64,000 bases of DNA from Candidatus Paracaedibacteraceae bacterium (GTDB taxonomy: Bacteria > Pseudomonadota > Alphaproteobacteria > Paracaedibacterales > Paracaedibacteraceae), in NCBI GenBank assembly GCA_019636055.1, contig JAHBYH010000002.1, positions 62,001-126,000 on the forward strand, given 5' to 3'. Below the pieces are notes generated by a model. The model searched no databases. It was not told the origin of the DNA and saw nothing but the letters and a program-made list of their open reading frames with translations. Position 1 is the first letter of the stretch, and each line of letters opens with the position of its first letter. Of the stretch, positions 27,230 through 34,064 are shown one piece after another. Both the position numbers and the translations under genes were made by a program.

Positions 27230-27875
27230 ACCAACTTTTGATCTAGAAAACACCTGTCAAGCTCGAGTTATTGCCGGACTCGATGAGGCAGGATGTGGGC
27301 CCCTTGCCGGCCCCGTCGTAGCAGGATCTCTTGTATTTTTCACACAAGAAATCCCAGATGAACTTAGCTCAATCGTTAATGACTCCAAAAAGCTGACTGA
27401 AAAAAAACGTCTGAAAGCTTATGATCTAATTCTTTCTTTAAAGGGGACTCTCTTAGATTTTGGCGTCGGGATTGCAACCATTGAAGAAATAGACTCATTA
27501 AACATTGGGCGGGCAACGCGTCTTGCTATGGAACGGGCTTTTTCTGGCTTACAAACGCAGCCGGAGTTTGCCCTTATCGACGGTATCCGCAAACCTAATC
27601 TGCCATGTCCGTCAATGACTGTCATCAAAGGGGATGCAACATCAACATCTATTGCCGCTGCATCGATTATAGCCAAGGTCACCCGAGATAAAATCATGCA
27701 AGATCTCGACAAACTTCACCCGAGTTACGGTTGGGCAAAGAATGCAGGCTATGGTACAGCTGCTCATATCAAAGCCATCCACGAATGCGGCATTACACCT
27801 CATCACCGAAAATCCTTTGAGCCAATCAAAAGCATGGTGGGTTCGCCTGTCCAAATGGATTTATTTAAAGCGTAA
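27198..27875 (+). CDS. rnhB: Ribonuclease HII
   Basis: RNase HII cleaves the RNA strand of RNA-DNA hybrids and single ribonucleotides in DNA. The 225-residue protein has the catalytic motif GLDEAGCGPLAGPVVAG (Asp-Glu pair), the ALIDGIRKP segment with the third carboxylate, and VIKGDATSTSIAAASIIAKVTRD. Two in-frame starts are possible, ATG 27198 and ATG 27213; both lie inside the antiporter gene, so translation is probably coupled. Confidence 0.95.
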   Translation: MRLSSMTKTVRPTFDLENTCQARVIAGLDEAGCGPLAGPVVAGSLVFFTQEIPDELSSIVNDSKKLTEKKRLKAYDLILSLKGTLLDFGVGIATIEEIDSLNIGRATRLAMERAFSGLQTQPEFALIDGIRKPNLPCPSMTVIKGDATSTSIAAASIIAKVTRDKIMQDLDKLHPSYGWAKNAGYGTAAHIKAIHECGITPHHRKSFEPIKSMVGSPVQMDLFKA

Positions 27876-27951
27876 CCCACCCACCATACTTCCATATTAT
27901 TTTCGATTCCAGTACACTCATCGTATAATTGTTGTTAAAGACTATTTTTGT

Positions 27952-28548
27952 ATGTTTACGTCTTGGGCCAAACTCATAATATTATACCTGATTGTTGGGG
28001 TTATTTGTACATTCCCCCTTAGCCAATCCCTCACCAAAATACACATCCCATTTGTTCTGATGATTTTGGGTATCATTGTTTTTATGAGCTATTTTCAAGG
28101 AACGTTCTTTGAAGATTTTCAGGATGATCATCTTGCTTGGTGCCTGGCACATAAAATGCCCCCTCTATCTTTAATCAGTCAAAAATTATGGGCAAGCTTC
28201 CTTTATTTAATCGTACCATTATGTATTGCTTATGTCTTTAATCTGCTCTTTTGGATTCCCTCAGCCCAATTACCAATCTATCTAACAGCGTTTAGCCTAA
28301 CCCTATTAAGCCTAAGCGGGTGGTGTTTGTTGTTAACCCTGATTCAAGGAAAAAACCAGTCAATCTTAGCGATTTTCATCCTCCCTCTTGCAATTCCTTC
28401 ACTGTTGATTGCTCAATCCTTATTCTCAGCCATTGCCCTAGGACAAGAAGCAAGTTATTATCTAGCTATGCAAGGGGGGATTGCATTGTTTTCCACGGCT
28501 ATCTCTGCTCTGCTCAGTCCGTTTATTATTCGATCAATGTCGTGGTGA
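27952..28548 (+). CDS. ccmB: Heme exporter membrane protein CcmB
   Basis: A 198-residue membrane protein with about six spans. It is the first gene of a ccmBCDE run and has the CcmB features FFEDFQDDHLAWCLAHKMPPL and a Leu-rich permease body. With CcmA and CcmC it forms the CcmABCD complex that delivers heme to CcmE for System I cytochrome c maturation. The start at ATG 27952 (MFTSWAKLII) is used; the longer upstream frame overlaps rnhB. It is slightly short for the family (usually about 220), and ccmA, commonly just upstream, is missing from its usual place. Confidence 0.85.
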   Translation: MFTSWAKLIILYLIVGVICTFPLSQSLTKIHIPFVLMILGIIVFMSYFQGTFFEDFQDDHLAWCLAHKMPPLSLISQKLWASFLYLIVPLCIAYVFNLLFWIPSAQLPIYLTAFSLTLLSLSGWCLLLTLIQGKNQSILAIFILPLAIPSLLIAQSLFSAIALGQEASYYLAMQGGIALFSTAISALLSPFIIRSMSW

Positions 28549-28550
28549 CC

Positions 28551-29270
28551 ATGCTTAAGTTTCTTCAGACCCCAACAAACCTCTTGGCCTGGAGCCAAAA
28601 ATGGCAAAAACTCACTTTAGCCCTTGGCCTCTCATTAATCAGCATTGGTCTTTGGCTAGCCTTGTTTTGGTCTCCCATTGATTCTGTCCAAGGCGAAACT
28701 GTTCGCATTATGTACATTCATGTACCTGCCTCGTGGGGAGCCATGATGACTTATTTTGCCATGGCGATAACTTCTGGCTATGCTTTTATTAAACAAAACC
28801 CTATGGCTCATTGGGTAACTCGAGCTATGGCTCCTGTTGGTCTTGTCTTGTGTTTAATGAGTTTAATAACCGGTGCAATCTGGGGCAAACCAACTTGGGG
28901 AGATTGGTGGGTTTGGGATGCACGCCTCACATCCATGCTCATTTTATGCTTACTTTACGCATCCTATATGGTTACAGTTCACGTCATAAAGCCAGAGCAA
29001 CAAGCGCTCAAAATTTCTGCAATTCTAGCAATTATAGGATCGATTAATCTTCCTATTATCAAATGGTCTGTAACTTGGTGGCACACACTTCATCAACCGG
29101 CAAGCATTCTAAGACTCTCAAAACCAGCCATACATTGGATGATGATGCTCCCACTTTTTGTCATGGCCTTCGGCCTAGCTTTTATCTGCTTTTATCTGTT
29201 TTTACAAATTTTGCAAAATGAATTACATCATCGTAAACTTGTAGCACAGCTCTTAAGGAAAAGTGAATGA
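28551..29270 (+). CDS. ccmC: Heme exporter protein CcmC
   Basis: A 239-residue, six-span membrane protein. The tryptophan-rich WWD heme-handling motif is present as WGDWWVWDARLTS, with MYIHVPASWGA before it, and histidines on both sides (MYIHVP and WWHTLHQP) as in known CcmC. CcmC loads heme onto CcmE in the periplasm. The start is ATG 28551, two bases after ccmB; its stop overlaps the ccmD start. Confidence 0.95.
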   Translation: MLKFLQTPTNLLAWSQKWQKLTLALGLSLISIGLWLALFWSPIDSVQGETVRIMYIHVPASWGAMMTYFAMAITSGYAFIKQNPMAHWVTRAMAPVGLVLCLMSLITGAIWGKPTWGDWWVWDARLTSMLILCLLYASYMVTVHVIKPEQQALKISAILAIIGSINLPIIKWSVTWWHTLHQPASILRLSKPAIHWMMMLPLFVMAFGLAFICFYLFLQILQNELHHRKLVAQLLRKSE

Positions 29271-29392
29271 CTCAACTTTTTTATGTCTATCTCGCCTACA
29301 CAGCTGCTTTGGTTGGTTTTATTAGCTTGACACTTTGGATAAGAATCAAAAAACACAAAATAAACAAGCAATTACAGGCATTATCAAAATGA
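29267..29392 (+). CDS. ccmD: Heme exporter protein CcmD (41 aa)
   Basis: A tiny gene that fills the gap between ccmC and ccmE. ATG 29267 overlaps the ccmC stop (ATGA) and the stop overlaps the ccmE ATG (ATGA). The product is a single-span membrane protein, MTQLFYVYLAYTAALVGF..., followed by a basic tail (RIKKHKINKQLQ). This is the normal CcmD size, topology and position. CcmD helps release holo-CcmE from the CcmABC complex. Confidence 0.9.
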   Translation: MTQLFYVYLAYTAALVGFISLTLWIRIKKHKINKQLQALSK

Positions 29393-29787
29393 CCAAACAA
29401 CAAAAGAATCGCCTTGTTTGGCTGAGTCTTGTTGCTCTTGCTATTCTAGGCGGATCCATCTTTATTTTCTCTGCCTTAAATCAATCGATGATGTATTTCG
29501 TTAACCCAACCGAACTTTTAGAGAAACCATACGGGATCTCTTTGAGATTAGGGGGGATGGTCGAAAAAGGATCAATTCTGCGTAAAAATCAGGATATGAA
29601 AATTAACTTTAATGTTACCGACTTCACAACAACAATTCCTGTGGTTTATCATGGAATTACGCCGGACTTATTTCAAGAGGGTCAGGGGGTTGTTGCTGAT
29701 GGAACATGGGATGGTACTGTGTTTGTCGCCACAAAAATTTTGGCCAAGCATGATGAAAATTATATGCCGCCAACGATAACCAAATAG
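29389..29787 (+). CDS. ccmE: Cytochrome c-type biogenesis heme chaperone CcmE
   Basis: From ATG 29389 the protein has 132 residues: a short cytoplasmic tail, one membrane anchor (LVWLSLVALAILGGSIFIFSAL) and a periplasmic OB-fold domain. The histidine that binds heme covalently is in the C-terminal motif AKHDENYMP, with the tyrosine ligand four residues on. CcmE takes heme from CcmABCD and hands it to CcmF. CcmF, G and H are not in the window. Confidence 0.95.
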   Translation: MTKQQKNRLVWLSLVALAILGGSIFIFSALNQSMMYFVNPTELLEKPYGISLRLGGMVEKGSILRKNQDMKINFNVTDFTTTIPVVYHGITPDLFQEGQGVVADGTWDGTVFVATKILAKHDENYMPPTITK

Positions 29788-29794
29788 GACTATC

Positions 29795-30778
29795 ATGGCA
29801 TCTCCTCTTTTTTCAGCCCCTTTAAGCGACACAGAACGCCGAGAAATAGGGGTCACAGTCATCGGCCGTTCTAAATTGAGTGCTTCTTATCTTGGGATGA
29901 ATGGCCTTGCCACCATCGTCGCATCCTATGGGTTGATGCAAAATAGCCCAGCAGTCATTATCGGCGCCATGTTAATTGCATCTCTGTTGGGCCCAATTAT
30001 GGGTCTTGGCCTTGCAATGACCTATTCAAGTCCCTCTTTGTTAAAAACATCACTATTAAGTGAATCCATTGGTATTGTCTGGGTTTTCTTTATTGCCTAT
30101 ACCATCGGGAATTTACAACCAGAATTTAATATAACACCCGAAATGTATGCCCGCACAGCCCCCAATGTCATGGACCTAATTATTGCAGTCTCAGGCGGTC
30201 TTGCAGGCAGTTACGCTATCATGGACAAAAAGATTGACGCAGCCGTTGTCGGCGTTGCCATTGCCACTGCCCTTGTCCCGCCTTTGGCAACATGTGGTCT
30301 GTTGTTTGCAAAGGGTGAGTATCCCCTAGCTACAGGAAGTTTCATCCTCTTCTTCACCAACGTCATATCAATTATTGTAGGCGCTATCGTAATTTTTTGG
30401 TTTAAGGGATTTCGATATGAAAATTACGAAACAAAAACATGGATTTGGCCTGTAAGACTCTCCTTCTTTGTCATTTTCACAGGTATGACGATTTACCTGA
30501 GTCAAGTCTTCGTCAATATTGCCGACACTCAACGTTTTGAAACAAGAATCAAAAAGATTGTTCGACAAGAAATCCAATACCTTCCCCACACCTATATCTT
30601 AGATGTGAAATTCTTTCATCAGAAAAAGGGCAGAGAAAGCCAAATGTTGATTTACTCCCCCTCTTCGCCCACTCAAAAAACAATTAACCGTATAGAAGCA
30701 CGGATCTTTGATGAGTTAGGCATAAAAATGAGGTTGAATTGGACCTATATTCACGCCTACGATGTCAAGTTGTCATAA
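29795..30778 (+). CDS. DUF389 family membrane protein
   Basis: A 327-residue membrane protein of the DUF389 (TIGR00341) family. It begins with a short cytoplasmic stretch, then about six spans including VIIGAMLIASLLGPIMGLGLAM, ISGGLAGSYAIMD and VAIATALVPPLATCGLL. The soluble C-terminal 90 residues form a small alpha/beta domain. The function of the family is not known. It starts eight bases after ccmE, so it may share the transcript, but no role in cytochrome maturation is implied. Confidence 0.88.
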   Translation: MASPLFSAPLSDTERREIGVTVIGRSKLSASYLGMNGLATIVASYGLMQNSPAVIIGAMLIASLLGPIMGLGLAMTYSSPSLLKTSLLSESIGIVWVFFIAYTIGNLQPEFNITPEMYARTAPNVMDLIIAVSGGLAGSYAIMDKKIDAAVVGVAIATALVPPLATCGLLFAKGEYPLATGSFILFFTNVISIIVGAIVIFWFKGFRYENYETKTWIWPVRLSFFVIFTGMTIYLSQVFVNIADTQRFETRIKKIVRQEIQYLPHTYILDVKFFHQKKGRESQMLIYSPSSPTQKTINRIEARIFDELGIKMRLNWTYIHAYDVKLS

Positions 30779-30833
30779 AAGAGACTCTGTGTTAATCTCA
30801 AAATATCAATATGGGATCTAATTAGGACTTTAT

Positions 30834-31132
30834 GTGAATCTCTATAAATACGCATTTTTCCAAAAACTCACCAGGATTAATACTATACAAGAGATTTGGC
30901 TTTATGGATCTTTTGCTCGTGGTGATTCAAATAGGAACTCTGATATTGACCTCGCTATAGTTGGCCAAAACTTATCTCAAGAAGACTGGCAGATCGCTTA
31001 AAGGTATGTCAATAATACAGATACACTTACAAAAATTGATTTGGTCTGGTACGATCAACTCGATACAACATCCCCACTTAAAAAAATATAGACCGCGATA
31101 AAAAACTACTTTTTAAACAAGGATCCTTTGAG
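30834..31132 (+). pseudogene. Broken MNT-type nucleotidyltransferase (partner of HEPN gene)
   Basis: Translation from GTG 30834 gives a minimal nucleotidyltransferase: IWLYGSFARGDSNRNSDIDL with the GSxxRG and SD-x-D catalytic signature, then KIDLVWYDQLD. It is broken in two ways: an in-frame TAA at 30999-31001 and, in the A7 tract at 31080-31086, an apparent loss of one A that puts a TAG at 31089. Adding one A restores NIDRDKKLLFKQGSFE. In HEPN/MNT modules the MNT protein neutralises the HEPN RNase by AMPylating it, so this gene would be the dead antitoxin. Confidence 0.8.
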
Positions 31133-31561
31133 ATGGAAAAAGAATTCTGGATTGATTCACTGAATAAACTTGGTAAAGCAGTAGGTCGCCTCGATGAATT
31201 GGTAAATATGCCCGGCATTGATACCCTTGATTATCTCCGAGATGCGACAATACAACGTTTCGAATTCACAAGTGAACTTTACTGGAAAGTTCTTAGGAAA
31301 ATTCTGGCCTATGAAGGTTTGTCGGCAGTGACACCCCGTGATGTCCTTAAAAGTTCCTATCAAGCAGGATTAATAACAGGCGATGCGATATGGCTTAAAA
31401 TGCTCGATGATCGCAACAAGACATCACATGTTTACGCAGAAGAAATCATTATCGAAATTTTTAATCGGATTCGTCACGACTATATTCCGGTATTCATCTC
31501 TAACTACAAGAATCTGGCAGAAAAATACACCAATTCTAAAAGCACAGGAGTAACTGCATAA
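31133..31561 (+). CDS. HEPN-domain protein of HEPN/MNT pair (HI0074-like)
   Basis: A 142-residue, all-helical protein of the HI0074/substrate-binding-subunit family. The HEPN RNase motif Rx4HxY is intact: Arg94, His99 and Tyr101 in LDDRNKTSHVY. The same motif is the toxic RNase site and, at the tyrosine, the AMPylation site in characterised HEPN/MNT toxin-antitoxin systems. Upstream is the partner nucleotidyltransferase, which is broken. Not every HI0074-like protein is toxic, so survival of this gene could mean weak toxicity, no expression, or neutralisation by another MNT protein. Confidence 0.85.
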   Translation: MEKEFWIDSLNKLGKAVGRLDELVNMPGIDTLDYLRDATIQRFEFTSELYWKVLRKILAYEGLSAVTPRDVLKSSYQAGLITGDAIWLKMLDDRNKTSHVYAEEIIIEIFNRIRHDYIPVFISNYKNLAEKYTNSKSTGVTA

Positions 31562-31565
31562 CCAG

Positions 31566-31588
31566 ATATTCACAGAATCTGTGGATAA
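31566..31588 (-). promoter_or_regulatory. Isolated DnaA-box-like inverted pair
   Basis: TGTGGATAA at 31580-31588 is the complement of the consensus DnaA box TTATCCACA, and ATATTCACA at 31566-31574 is a weaker opposite copy with two mismatches. They sit between the HEPN gene and tadA. A single good box is not an origin; it may be a chance match or a regulatory site. Confidence 0.25.
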
Positions 31589-31667
31589 CCCTGTTAATTC
31601 ATATTTCATATCTTAGTTTTATAATATAGAATCAACACGATATATAAGATGCTTAAGAATTAATCAT

Positions 31668-32108
31668 ATGTCTGATTTTATGAAACTAGCCTTAGATCAA
31701 GCTCGCCAAGCTCAGGCTCAAGATGAAGTCCCTATTGGTGCCATCATTGTTAAAGATGGACAAGTTATTGCCATGGCTCACAACCTATGTGAATGCTTAA
31801 AAGACCCAACAGCGCATGCTGAACTTCTGGCAATCCAAAAAGCTTGCTCTATTTTAGGCGAACCCCGCCTGACTGACTGTGAGCTTTACGTGACACTGGA
31901 GCCCTGCGCCATGTGTGCAGGAGCTATTAGCCATGCTCGACTCGCTAAGGTGGTCTATGCAGCCTATGACCCCAAAGGAGGGGCAGTAGACCATGGATCA
32001 ACAGTCTTTCAATCCCCAACATGCCTTCATCGCCCTGAAGTGATTTCCGGCGTTATGGAAAATGAGTCTAAACAATTACTTCAAAGCTTTTTCATTGCAA
32101 AGCGATAA
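31668..32108 (+). CDS. tadA: tRNA-specific adenosine deaminase TadA
   Basis: TadA deaminates adenosine 34 of tRNA-Arg(ACG) to inosine. The 146-residue protein has the cytidine-deaminase zinc motif: HAE in PTAHAELLAI (histidine ligand and catalytic Glu) and PCAMCAGAI (two cysteine ligands). The QAQDEVPIGAIIV start and the C-terminal LQSFFIAKR helix are typical. No frame problems are seen. Confidence 0.95.
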   Translation: MSDFMKLALDQARQAQAQDEVPIGAIIVKDGQVIAMAHNLCECLKDPTAHAELLAIQKACSILGEPRLTDCELYVTLEPCAMCAGAISHARLAKVVYAAYDPKGGAVDHGSTVFQSPTCLHRPEVISGVMENESKQLLQSFFIAKR

Positions 32109-32163
32109 GTTCCATCTTATATGTAAAGAGAGTGTAAAACTCTTAACTTAAGCGAGTATTTAA

Positions 32164-32700
32164 ATGAAAAAGATCCTTATGCTTTCAGCCGCAGTTCTTT
32201 CAGCTGCCAATTTAACAGGTTGTGCTCCTAAAATTGGTGGGAATGATTATTCAGTTGCAGGTTCAGGCGAAATCAGCGATACCAAACGCGGCATTATTAT
32301 CGGAAAACGCATTGTTAATATTAATGCAAAAGATCCAGAACATCAAAATGATCCAAGTGTTGGTGCCCTTGCCGGTGGTGTGGGTGGTGCTGTTGCAGGA
32401 TCTAATGTCGGCAAAGGACATGGCGCCGTTGCCGCAACCGCTATTGGTGCAATTGCTGGTGCAGTTGCTGGCCACTTTGCTGAACAAAAACTAACGGAAC
32501 AACAAGGTTTCGAATACCAAGTTGAACTCGATAACGGTCAAATCTTGACTTTGGCACAGGGCGCAGACCTTGACATGCCAGTCGGACAACGTGTTCTTGT
32601 GATTACGCCAATGAAATCCGGCAACACAACGACCATTTATATGGGCGGACGCACCAACACAAGTCGTGCTCGTATTGTTCCCGATAATACCCGCCGCTAA
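32164..32700 (+). CDS. Glycine-zipper outer-membrane lipoprotein (17-kDa antigen / SlyB-like)
   Basis: A 178-residue lipoprotein. The lipobox LTGC puts the lipidated cysteine at residue 20. A glycine-zipper region follows (VGALAGGVGGAVAGSNVGKG through AIGAIAGAVAGHFAEQ), then a beta-rich tail with VELDNGQILTLAQG and VGQRVLVITP. This layout is shared by the rickettsial 17-kDa surface antigen, Pcp and SlyB. Such proteins sit in the outer membrane with the zipper in the bilayer. It is followed by the second L,D-transpeptidase. Confidence 0.9.
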   Translation: MKKILMLSAAVLSAANLTGCAPKIGGNDYSVAGSGEISDTKRGIIIGKRIVNINAKDPEHQNDPSVGALAGGVGGAVAGSNVGKGHGAVAATAIGAIAGAVAGHFAEQKLTEQQGFEYQVELDNGQILTLAQGADLDMPVGQRVLVITPMKSGNTTTIYMGGRTNTSRARIVPDNTRR

Positions 32701-32712
32701 AAGAAAGACGTG

Positions 32713-33228
32713 ATGATTAGAACAACATTCCTAACCATCATCGGGGCCATTCTGTTGATTACACAGACAGAATCGGCCTCTTCTTCTATTAACATCCCCG
32801 ATAATTCTATCAATAGAATTATCGTGTATAAATCTGATCGTAAATTAGAACTTCGATCTGACGACAATGTCATTAAAACCTATCGTATTGCCTTAGGTAA
32901 AAACCCAACTGGGCATAAACAACGCCAAGGGGATAATAAAACTCCCGAGGGGACCTATAAAATATCAGGTAAAAACCCAAATAGTAAATTTCACAAATCC
33001 CTTAGAATATCTTATCCCAATGAACAAGATATCCTTTGTGCTAAAAATAACTGTGTCAATCCGGGGAGAGACATCATGATCCATGGACTGGACAAAAAAT
33101 CATCATGGATTGGTAAAGCGCATGTTGCTCGGGACTGGACCCACGGATGTATAGCTGTATCCAATGATGAAATAGATGAAATTTATCGCACAACTAAAGT
33201 AGGCGCAACTATCCAAATCCATGCCTAG
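32713..33228 (+). CDS. L,D-transpeptidase (YkuD family), second copy
   Basis: A 171-residue exported YkuD enzyme from ATG 32713 (an in-frame GTG at 32710 is also possible). Signal peptide IRTTFLTIIGAILLITQTESA. The catalytic core has RDIMIHGLDKKS (His) and RDWTHGCIAVSNDEIDEIY (Cys in THGC). It resembles the copy at 23329 throughout the domain but is not identical, so the two are older paralogues. Its stop codon overlaps the first of two CtrA-like repeats. Confidence 0.9.
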   Translation: MIRTTFLTIIGAILLITQTESASSSINIPDNSINRIIVYKSDRKLELRSDDNVIKTYRIALGKNPTGHKQRQGDNKTPEGTYKISGKNPNSKFHKSLRISYPNEQDILCAKNNCVNPGRDIMIHGLDKKSSWIGKAHVARDWTHGCIAVSNDEIDEIYRTTKVGATIQIHA

Positions 33229-33230
33229 CA

Positions 33231-33245
33231 TTAATACTTTGTTAA
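33231..33245 (+). promoter_or_regulatory. CtrA-like box 1 (TTAA-N7-TTAA)
   Basis: TTAATACTTTGTTAAG matches the alphaproteobacterial CtrA consensus TTAA-N7-TTAA exactly in spacing. It is part of a 22-base sequence, TAGCATTAATACTTT(G/T)TTAAGAT, repeated 101 bases downstream. Whether CtrA is encoded by this genome cannot be seen from the window. Confidence 0.4.
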
Positions 33246-33331
33246 GATTATCTCAGACTTAATTGCCAAAAAGCCAAGCATTTCGCCATTCCAGACATTC
33301 AAATTCCTAAAAAATAAATAAAATTTTAGCA

Positions 33332-33346
33332 TTAATACTTTTTTAA
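33332..33346 (+). promoter_or_regulatory. CtrA-like box 2 (TTAA-N7-TTAA)
   Basis: TTAATACTTTTTTAAG again fits TTAA-N7-TTAA. It lies within the second copy of the 22-base direct repeat, 101 bases after box 1 and about 75 bases before the tRNA-Glu gene. An AAGGAG follows at about 33377, but no ATG stands behind it, so the controlled gene, if any, is unclear. Confidence 0.4.
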
Positions 33347-33420
33347 GATAATACTCGCTAACGTGGAGTTATAAGGAGAAGTCTTATACGTTACTAAACT
33401 GTTGGGATATTTATCAAGAA

Positions 33421-33496
33421 TGGCGTCCCCAACGGGATTCGAACCCGTGTTGCCGCCTTGAAAGGGCGATGTCCTAGGCCTCTAGACGATGGGGAC
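33421..33496 (-). tRNA. tRNA-Glu (UUC)
   Basis: A 76-base cloverleaf on the minus strand: acceptor GTCCCCA paired with TGGGGAC, anticodon loop CTTTCAA with TTC, T-arm GGGTTCGAATCCC, and an encoded CCA end. The anticodon lies at 33462-33460. Confidence 0.97.
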
Positions 33497-33593
33497 TTGA
33501 TGTATTGATTTTATAACGTGTTTGACTGGTGTTTGCAAGTGTTTTTTTTGAGGTTTCGTAAAAAAAATGATTTTTGGTGGAAAATTGGGAATT

Positions 33594-33667
33594 TGGAGGC
33601 CGGGACCGGAATCGAACCGACGTACAAGGATTTGCAGTCCTCTGCATAACCACTCTGCCACCCGGCC
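33594..33667 (-). tRNA. tRNA-Cys (GCA)
   Basis: A 74-base cloverleaf on the minus strand: acceptor GGCCGGG paired with CCCGGCC, discriminator T, encoded CCA, anticodon loop CTGCAAA with GCA, and T-arm CGGTTCGATTCCG. It lies 97 bases upstream of tRNA-Glu on the same strand, so both may share a transcript. Confidence 0.97.
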
Positions 33668-33731
33668 TCATAGATATTGTGATAGTAGACGGATATTGAC
33701 AAAAGGTCAAGATATTCGTTGAGGAGGAATC

Positions 33732-34052
33732 ATGAGCAAAGAAATTACAGCCCAGCAGCTTAAGCAAATGTTAGAAAAACGCGAAGAACTCACGCTGGTC
33801 GATCTTCGACCATCTTGGGAACAGCAACTTTGTGCCATCGACGGAAGTATGAATGTTCCGATGGACGACCTTCCCATGTATATGCACGAACTGCCCCAAG
33901 ACAAAACGATTGTCATGGTCTGTCACCATGGTTCACGCAGCCGTCAAGCAGCCGCCTTTTTAAAAGGTTGCGGTTATAATAAAGTTGTTTGTCTTTCTGG
34001 TGGTATTGACACTTGGGCCAAAGACATAGACAAAGAAATGAAGCGTTATTAG
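33732..34052 (+). CDS. Rhodanese-like domain protein
   Basis: A 106-residue single rhodanese domain without signal peptide. It has LVDLRPSWEQQLCAIDGSMNVP and the active-site loop CHHGSRS with the persulfide-forming cysteine, then LSGGIDTWAKDID. Small rhodaneses of this type (GlpE/YgaP-like) transfer sulfane sulfur; the partner is not evident. A strong ribosome site (GAGGAGG) precedes the ATG. It is 13 bases upstream of the TolC gene. Confidence 0.9.
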   Translation: MSKEITAQQLKQMLEKREELTLVDLRPSWEQQLCAIDGSMNVPMDDLPMYMHELPQDKTIVMVCHHGSRSRQAAAFLKGCGYNKVVCLSGGIDTWAKDIDKEMKRY

Positions 34053-34064
34053 AAAGATCCTATT

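Noticed and set aside
31566..31588. Replication origin
   Set aside because: Only one consensus DnaA box and no AT-rich unwinding region or origin-associated genes nearby.
32127..32145. Small inverted repeat AAGAG...CTCTT between tadA and the lipoprotein gene
   Set aside because: Short stem and followed by the promoter region of the next gene, not by a T-run.
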